NCBI GenBank assembly: GCA_030141605.1
Contig: JAQGDQ010000375.1
Coordinates: forward strand, 17,501-79,500
DNA from: Tubiluchus corallicola
Taxonomy: Eukaryota > Priapulida > Priapulimorpha > Priapulimorphida > Tubiluchidae
DNA: 62,000 nt
Reading direction: 5' to 3'
Both the position numbers and the translations under genes were made by a program. This document shows positions 59,451 to 62,000 of this stretch, piece after piece. Positions within the stretch are counted from its first letter, which is position 1; each line of letters opens with the position of its first letter. The notes beneath the pieces are model-generated. The model searched no databases. It had not been told where the DNA came from and saw only the letters and a list, made by a program, of their open reading frames with translations.

Positions 59451-62000
59451 ATAAGATATGCTTGTTTAGTTTCCGTGGGTGGAGTGTGTAGTTTTATCAT
59501 AGATATCATTAACTGATCCCTTCTCAGCGTCTTCCATCAGTCTTACAACGTGTCATTTATTATACAACGCTTTCAGACAAGTACCACCAAAAACTTTCTT
59601 CGATTTACAGAAGAGACAATGAATAATTTTATTTTATATGGATGGTCAATAATGTTTTTCATTGTTAACATTTGGTCGCTTGTAGTGAGAACGTAAAAAA
59701 GTCTGAGACTAATTTGGTTAAGTATGCAGGGAGTTCGCGGGTTAGAGGGGCTCTTGGTCGTGAAGAAGAGCCACCAAGGACGACAAAGTAATCCATAATT
59801 AGTTACATTTAACCGACATTTTGCCAGCATGAAATTAGAAAAAAGAAATTTAAATGAAAACTCTGACTGTTGTAACGTTAACAATTTAGTGACTTAATCC
59901 ATAGACTCTTAATGTTTTGTAACTGCTACTGCGTGTAAAACTTTCGTTTTCATACTTCAATTATTGCGCTCTTGGATTTTGCCTGAAATAAGTTGCACAT
60001 ATTTTTGAATTGTTTCTAGCTCCCAAGAGATGGCACTGTGTACTGAGCTATATGCGAACATGTATTTGAGGAATCAAATCTGAATTGTGACATTTCTATT
60101 AAAGGAAAACCGGACGATTGTGTAGACATTAGTTCAAAATAAAGCATGCTCTAAAATATTGAAAACTACAAAAGCTTTTTTAAATCAAAGCTGAGATTAA
60201 ACAATAATTACCACGGATATTTAAATTTTGTTAAACGTTCAAAACTACGCGCGACTGAGCGAATCAACTAAGAGTGGCAATGGTGTCTTTTGTCACATTC
60301 GCGTGGCCGACAAATAGGCGCGGTACCGTGATAAGCATGATTTTGAAATGCCGTGTTCGTCTGTGACGTTTGTGAAGTAGCCCATTTTTGTGACACCACA
60401 TAGTGTCTTAAAGCAATATTCGTTTACACAAACGTGCTTGACGTGCAGCGAAGACGCCTACCATTGCACAAACTGTGGTTAGTTTGTGACGTAAGCGATA
60501 TCTGTTTTCAGTTGCCGTTAAATAACTTTCCAAGCTAATAATTCAAGTATAAGAAACAATTTCCAACTTTTATAGGCAAGAACATGTATATTTTGGACAA
60601 TAAACTAAAGTGAGTGTAGTCAATCGTCTAGTTTCTCTTCATGCAAAATTCCACAACTACGTTATAATAGTTTTATAACTAAGCAATGATTGTAAAATTT
60701 GTAGTGTATCCGTAGGCCATATAAAATTTACATTTGAATGATAGGGAACATTGGATTATTTAGCAGGGCTCCAAAAGGTATAGTTACACTAATGTTCACA
60801 AATTGAATGTAGTGAGGATTACCATCTGATTGTCTGTATTTCCTCAAGTTCAATTTTTTTCTAGTTGTCAGATTAGAATTCAAATAGTTATTATACCTAG
60901 GGTGTAGCTAATATTCTCTTCCATCCGAAATTTATTATCTAATACAGGCTGCTAGTACTTTGAATTTGTTTTTATCATTAATTTAGTGTTAAATGTCTAA
61001 GTTGGCCAATTTGCCTGTATATCCACCAACACTTCAATTCTAATTAGTTTAGTAAACCCGCCAAGTTTGTTTACATTGTGATTAAGCGGGTATTTATTAT
61101 CTAACGTAGCCATTGTTATGATTGTTACACTCCCACGAGTAACGACGAAAACGAATTTTTGATTAGCAATAATTTTTATGGTTGCCTAAATCGCGTGTGT
61201 ACACTATTAAATGTTGTTTGCAAAAGGAAATTAGAAAATGGCAAGCTACGTCAAACGATAGACGTTTTATTTTTGTATCCCGATTCACAATGCCTGAAGT
61301 ATTAAACGCTCGCTCAGTGCTGTCACTTCATCTTAATGGTAGTGATGATTTTAATGTTGACGTTAGTTGTAAATTTTTTGACTGTATTCAAAATTACAAA
61401 AGGGAGAACTAAACGTTTTAACGTGATCAGACCTTAGGATCCCTTTTATGTATTTTACGGAAAATTTTAAAGCTGTTATTGTTATTATTCAATTGTTACA
61501 TTATTCATTGCGTCACACAGCTCACTTTGTATGTGTACGTCTTTGTTTATATGTATTTGTATGTATGTATGTATCTATTCGTGTTTCTTCGTATGTGTAT
61601 TACTTTATTTTTTCTGCACTTCTGCTTGTACACGCATTTGCATATTGAGGATTCATGTACCAGTTTTAAAAACTGTTTAATTTGAACCAAATAAATTAAG
61701 TTTGAATTAACATACTACAGTATAAACTAACTAAACTCAACTTACAACGCATCAGGACAAGTATCTTGGGCAGCAGAAAACGTAATAGAAGTTATCCAAT
61801 CGTATTTTGTTAAGGTTAAAACTATCATGCACTTGCTCAATGAGCAGTATAGCAAGTTCACAATGGGAAAACACAAACAAACTTTTGCGGAAGACAAATG
61901 CTGCAATGTAACGCATAAATATTTTTGTGCACCTAATTCGTAGCAAGACACAAACTCATTAATTTGCAATGAACTTGTGTACGAGGTGAAAAGGTTATGA

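Larger units (their letters stand above)
50840..62000. other. Long region without a recognisable gene
   Basis: Upstream of the TAL1-like gene. No exon with a known motif or consistent splice pattern was found on either strand. It holds the repeats and small elements listed separately. For a developmental bHLH gene such a stretch may carry enhancers, but nothing in the sequence read by eye shows one. Confidence 0.5.

Noticed and set aside
61742-61969. Minus-strand 75-residue frame near the window edge ending close to a gtaagt donor
   Set aside because: The stop comes just before or at the donor, there is no family motif, and the neighbouring sequence is cut off by the window end.

Overview
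The window is nuclear DNA of an animal, most likely an invertebrate. It is AT-rich, its genes are split by many introns with GT-AG borders, and it carries many simple repeats, minisatellites, small inverted-repeat (MITE-like) elements and tRNA-derived SINE-like pieces. Nothing bacterial or viral was seen. The phylum cannot be fixed from the sequence; ZP-domain, CSAD/ADC-type and TAL1-type genes only show that it is a metazoan.

Five protein genes can be supported. (1) Plus strand, 682-7207: the 3' part (8 exons) of a zona pellucida (ZP) domain membrane protein with a furin site and a C-terminal transmembrane segment; its 5' exons lie upstream of the window. (2) Minus strand, 28738-10462: a complete 14-coding-exon PLP decarboxylase of the cysteine sulfinate / aspartate decarboxylase (CSAD/GADL1) type, with a probable non-coding first exon and TATA-like promoter near 29.9 kb. 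(3) Minus strand, 41915-33354: a complete 8-exon secreted papain-family (C1A) protein with an I29 prodomain, in which all three catalytic residues are replaced (Cys to Ser, His to Ala, Asn to Pro), with a long basic Q/R/S/N-rich N-terminal extension and a Cys-containing C-terminal tail. This is the most unusual gene here. (4) Plus strand, 47596-48498: an intronless 300-residue protein with several N-terminal membrane segments and a domain resembling GT54 (MGAT4)/PGAP4-type glycosyltransferases. (5) Minus strand, 50788-50246: a single-exon bHLH factor of the TAL1/SCL/LYL family.

Layout: 0-8.3 kb ZP gene; 8.3-10.2 kb short intergenic gap; 10.2-30 kb CSAD-like gene, with introns holding a 31-bp minisatellite (22.2-23.2 kb), a long GA/TA tract (18.8-19.2 kb), a MITE and SINE-like fragments; 30-33.1 kb intergenic with a large imperfect inverted repeat; 33.1-41.9 kb pseudo-cathepsin gene, with a MITE, a transposon-like insertion carrying a 39-bp minisatellite and a compound triplet repeat in its introns; 42-47.4 kb intergenic; 47.5-48.8 kb glycosyltransferase-like gene; 50.2-50.8 kb TAL1-like gene; 50.9-62 kb apparently gene-free, with several repeat elements. 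The genes have unrelated functions and there is no sign that they work as a cluster.

Exon borders were worked out by hand from reading frame, GT-AG sites and family similarity remembered from general knowledge. No database search was possible. All coding exons in genes 1-3 join in phase.
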